Below are positions 4,525 through 6,592 of a stretch of 6,592 nt of DNA, piece by piece (the first letter of the stretch is position 1; every line of letters starts with the position of its first letter). Source of the stretch: Candidatus Dormiibacterota bacterium (GTDB lineage: Bacteria > Chloroflexota > Dormibacteria > Aeolococcales > Aeolococcaceae); assembly GCA_003170875.1 (NCBI GenBank), contig PMYJ01000221.1, positions 853 to 7,444 on the forward strand, written 5' to 3'. The notes under the pieces were generated by a model, which was given only the letters and a program-made list of their open reading frames with translations, was not told the DNA's origin and did not search any database. The translations under genes were made by a program, and so were the position numbers.

Positions 4525-6585
4525 TCAGCGGTGGCGGGAGGGGAGTGAGAAGCTCCGGGCCACCGCTGCGGCCAGGTTGAGGTAGGCGGCGCGGGTCTGC
4601 GGGCGCAGGTCGTCGACCTCCACCTCGAGCCCCTCGGCGAGGTGGGCGTCCCAGGGCACCTTGGCCACCGCCCGGCAGCGCTTGGCGAAGTGGTCGACCA
4701 CCTGGCGCATCTCGCGGCCGCCGTTGCCGCGGACCTGGTTGATGACCACCACGGCGTCGGAGACGAGGTCGTGGTAGCCGTGCTCGTCGAGCCAGTCGAG
4801 GGTGAGGCTCGAGGCCCGGGAGGCGTCGATACCGGGAGCTGCGCAGAGCACGATCTGGTCGGCCATCCGGAGGATGCCCTGGGTTGCCGAGTCGAGGATG
4901 CCCGTGCCCGTGTCCATCAGGATCAGGTTGTAGTGGTGCTCCAACACGTGCAGCACCTGGCGGTACTCGGGCTCGCCGAGCGCGACGCTGATGGTCGGGT
5001 CGTCGTCGGAAGCGAGCACCTCGAGCCGCGTCGACGACTGGCTCGTGAAGCTGCGCATGTCGCTGTAGCGGCGGAGACGCTCTGAGGCGCGGAGCAGCTG
5101 GGTGACCGTCGCCTCGGTCTCGCGGTGGACCCGGTAGGCGAGCGACCCGGCGTCCGGGTTGGCGTCGAGGGCGACCACCCGGTCCCTCCGGTGGAGGGCG
5201 AAGGTGTGGCCCAGCATCAGGGTGGTCGTGGTCTTTCCGATCCCGCCCTTACGCGAGACGATGGCCACCCGGCGACAGGTGGCGATCGGCGTGCCCGCGG
5301 TGGCGATCAGCTCACGCTCGCGGCGTTCGGACCGGCCGGGGCCGGGCTTGATCGCCCCGAAAGAGAGGGAACGGACCGCCTGGCGCATGCCCCGCGCGGC
5401 CGGCCGGACCTTCATCGGCCCCCTCACCCGTTCGGTGGCGAAATCCTGAGCGGTGCGGGGAGGTGTCGGGGCCGGCCGGGTCGCGCTGTCGCTCTCAGGG
5501 TCGGGGCCGAGGGACGCCAGACGGCCGACGGTGCGACTCGGGGCTGGGCGCTGCCGCGAGGCGAGCGCCGGCTCGGGAAGCGGTCTCCACCCGCCGGGCG
5601 GGTCGCCGGGATGGAGCGCACCGCCGGGGTGTCGTGCTCCGTTGGTGTCCTGCCGGCGGGAGACGGCGGGGGAGCCGACATTGGCGGTCGAGCCGCCGGG
5701 AATCGGCGGGGGAGGTGCCGCGAGGCCGGGTCGACGCCCGCCGTCGGGGGGAGGCAGGGGCCGGATGGGGAGATACGACGCGCCTCCCGGAGCTCCGGGT
5801 GCGGCCGCGGTGTCAGGCGGCGGCGCGGGCCGGGTGGGCGCCAGCGATGACGCCGCCGGGCCCGAGCCTGGGACGCCATTGGGTGGCGGGAGGGGCCGGC
5901 CCGGAGCCAGCGGTGGCGGCAGAGAGATGTTGAATGCGGGGGCGCCTTGCGGCGGCTGCACGGGCCGGTCGGAGGTGGCCCATGCGGGCCGGGAGAGGGC
6001 GGGTCCCGGGGAGCCCGCAGGCGTCTCCGAAGACCGGTCGGCGGCGATCGACGGTGCGGGGGAGAGGCTCAGCCCCGGGGAGCCGTTGGGCGCCTGTGCG
6101 GGCCAAGCCGGGTCATACGACGGCCGGGACATGCCGTATCCGGGCGCGCCGTTCGGCGGCTGCGGGGGTCGGGCGAGGCTAAAGGACGGCGCCGGCCCCA
6201 TGCCCGAGCCGATCGCTCCGTTGTCCTGCTGCGGCGGGCGCGGGGCGCCGGCACCATCGGGCGGCAGCGGGCGGGAGGGGGCTCCCCCCGCGGGAGGCGC
6301 CATCGGCGCCGACCGGAGCTGACCGTCGGCGCTGACCAGGTGACGGGCGGGTGGAGCCGGCGGCGCGAACCGCCCCCCCGCGCCGTTTGCCGGTGGAGCC
6401 GCCGGAATCCCGACGCTGTTGGTTCGCGGCGACCCGTATCCCGCGGGTCCCGTGGGCGCGGGCTGGCCCGGCCGGCTCGCGTGCCCGACGATGTCGACAG
6501 GCGGTTGCGGTGGCGTACCACCTGGACTCCGGTGGTCCACCGGCGCCGTCACGTCGCCCTCTTCCCCTGTTTGCTCGGTCAACAC
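4525..6585 (-). CDS. EspI-like protein: proline-rich repetitive N-terminus fused to a MinD/ParA-type ATPase
   Basis: A 686-residue two-part protein. Residues 1-385 are Pro/Gly/Ala-rich, probably disordered, and include eight ~23-residue repeats (116-298). A basic linker follows (RGMRQAVRSLSFGAIKPGPG at 398-417, then ERRERELIATAG), and this leads into CRRVAIVSRKGG. That junction resembles EspI-type proteins of actinobacterial type VII secretion loci, which have a similar length and layout. The C-terminal ATPase has the deviant Walker A KGGIGKTTTT (446-455; signature Lys446, Lys451), switch I LDANPDAG (473-480) and Walker B LILMDTG (554-560; Asp558). MinD/ParA ATPases act as nucleotide-switched dimers in positioning or secretion; the partner here is unknown. 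The GTG start is not certain: the frame stays open to the window edge, and the TTG one codon later has better Shine-Dalgarno spacing. It is the first visible gene of the - strand cluster, 14 bp before the methyltransferase. Confidence 0.88.
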   Translation of the reverse strand: MLTEQTGEEGDVTAPVDHRSPGGTPPQPPVDIVGHASRPGQPAPTGPAGYGSPRTNSVGIPAAPPANGAGGRFAPPAPPARHLVSADGQLRSAPMAPPAGGAPSRPLPPDGAGAPRPPQQDNGAIGSGMGPAPSFSLARPPQPPNGAPGYGMSRPSYDPAWPAQAPNGSPGLSLSPAPSIAADRSSETPAGSPGPALSRPAWATSDRPVQPPQGAPAFNISLPPPLAPGRPLPPPNGVPGSGPAASSLAPTRPAPPPDTAAAPGAPGGASYLPIRPLPPPDGGRRPGLAAPPPPIPGGSTANVGSPAVSRRQDTNGARHPGGALHPGDPPGGWRPLPEPALASRQRPAPSRTVGRLASLGPDPESDSATRPAPTPPRTAQDFATERVRGPMKVRPAARGMRQAVRSLSFGAIKPGPGRSERRERELIATAGTPIATCRRVAIVSRKGGIGKTTTTLMLGHTFALHRRDRVVALDANPDAGSLAYRVHRETEATVTQLLRASERLRRYSDMRSFTSQSSTRLEVLASDDDPTISVALGEPEYRQVLHVLEHHYNLILMDTGTGILDSATQGILRMADQIVLCAAPGIDASRASSLTLDWLDEHGYHDLVSDAVVVINQVRGNGGREMRQVVDHFAKRCRAVAKVPWDAHLAEGLEVEVDDLRPQTRAAYLNLAAAVARSFSLPSRHR
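5692..6240 (-). repeat. Eight imperfect tandem repeats of 22-24 residues in the ATPase N-terminus
   Basis: Residues 116-298 of the EspI-like protein divide into eight units beginning at residues 116, 139, 161, 184, 207, 230, 252 and 275, with lengths 23, 22, 23, 23, 23, 22, 23 and 24. The approximate consensus is R-P-x-x-P-P-N-G-x-P-G, then a variable part with Ser, Pro and often an aromatic or Leu residue, ending before the next Arg/Trp. Examples of unit starts are RPPQPPNGAPGYGMS, WPAQAPNGSPGLSLS and RPLPPPNGVPGSG. The DNA copies (about 69 bp each) have diverged, so this is an old protein repeat, not a recent DNA expansion. Confidence 0.75.
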
Positions 6586-6587
6586 CT

Positions 6588-6592
6588 CTCCC
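6588..6592 (-). promoter_or_regulatory. Possible Shine-Dalgarno (GGGAG) for the EspI-like gene
   Basis: The - strand at the window edge reads GGGAGAGGTGTTGACC. GGGAG is 2 nt from the GTG at 6585 and 5 nt from the TTG at 6582, so it argues for TTG as the used start, a difference of one residue. It is the only clear Shine-Dalgarno-like site ahead of a gene in this window. The sequence is cut here, so an upstream start cannot be excluded. Confidence 0.35.

Noticed and set aside
5125..6322. Long + strand open frames (241 and 289 codons) opposite the Pro-rich part of the ATPase gene
   Set aside because: Gly/Arg-rich products are the mirror of Pro/Ala/Gly codons. The - strand frame is continuous into a clear ATPase domain.

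Overview
The window is a GC-rich (roughly 70% by eye), gene-dense bacterial chromosomal segment with strong G/C bias at third codon positions. It resembles a Terrabacteria-type genome. The truncated DnaE has a fingers-region motif (FNKAHAMCYG) that reminds me of Chloroflexota/Dormibacterota polymerases. The ATPase and methyltransferase look closest to families common in Actinomycetota. A high-GC Chloroflexota-like or actinobacterial-like lineage is the best guess, and it rests on recall of family sequences, not on a search. I see no insertion sequence, phage gene, tRNA, rRNA or CRISPR array, and no gap above about 25 bases without an ORF assignment.

Layout: the + strand carries only the 3' part of dnaE (1-1689; its start and the catalytic palm domain lie left of the window). 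It converges, with 24 bp between stop codons, on a tightly packed - strand cluster that fills the rest. In transcription order (right to left) the cluster holds: a 686-residue EspI-like protein with a proline-rich repetitive N-terminus and a MinD/ParA-type ATPase domain (4525-6585); a single-domain RsmC-like SAM methyltransferase (3875-4510); prolipoprotein diacylglyceryl transferase Lgt (2964-3872); a probable 32-residue small protein (2847-2945); an unrecognised Thr/Ser/Gly-rich protein (2308-2850); and a double-domain YggT membrane protein (1714-2286). Spacings are 14, 2, 18, -4 and 21 bp, so co-transcription is likely. yggT may also have its own promoter giving a leaderless transcript.

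Functionally the cluster is mixed but leans to the cell envelope: Lgt lipidates secreted prolipoproteins, YggT proteins are integral membrane proteins, and EspI-like ATPases are associated with type VII (ESX) secretion in actinobacteria. No other type VII component is visible here. The most interesting points are the eight imperfect ~23-residue repeats of the ATPase N-terminus, the small ORF directly behind lgt with its GTGA-coupled unknown partner, several non-canonical residues at Lgt active-site positions, a GGGCCC hexamer abutting three of the start codons, and a nine-G tract at the start of the methyltransferase gene. None of these amounts to a demonstrated new system; the smORF/unknown-protein pair is the best candidate for something undescribed.
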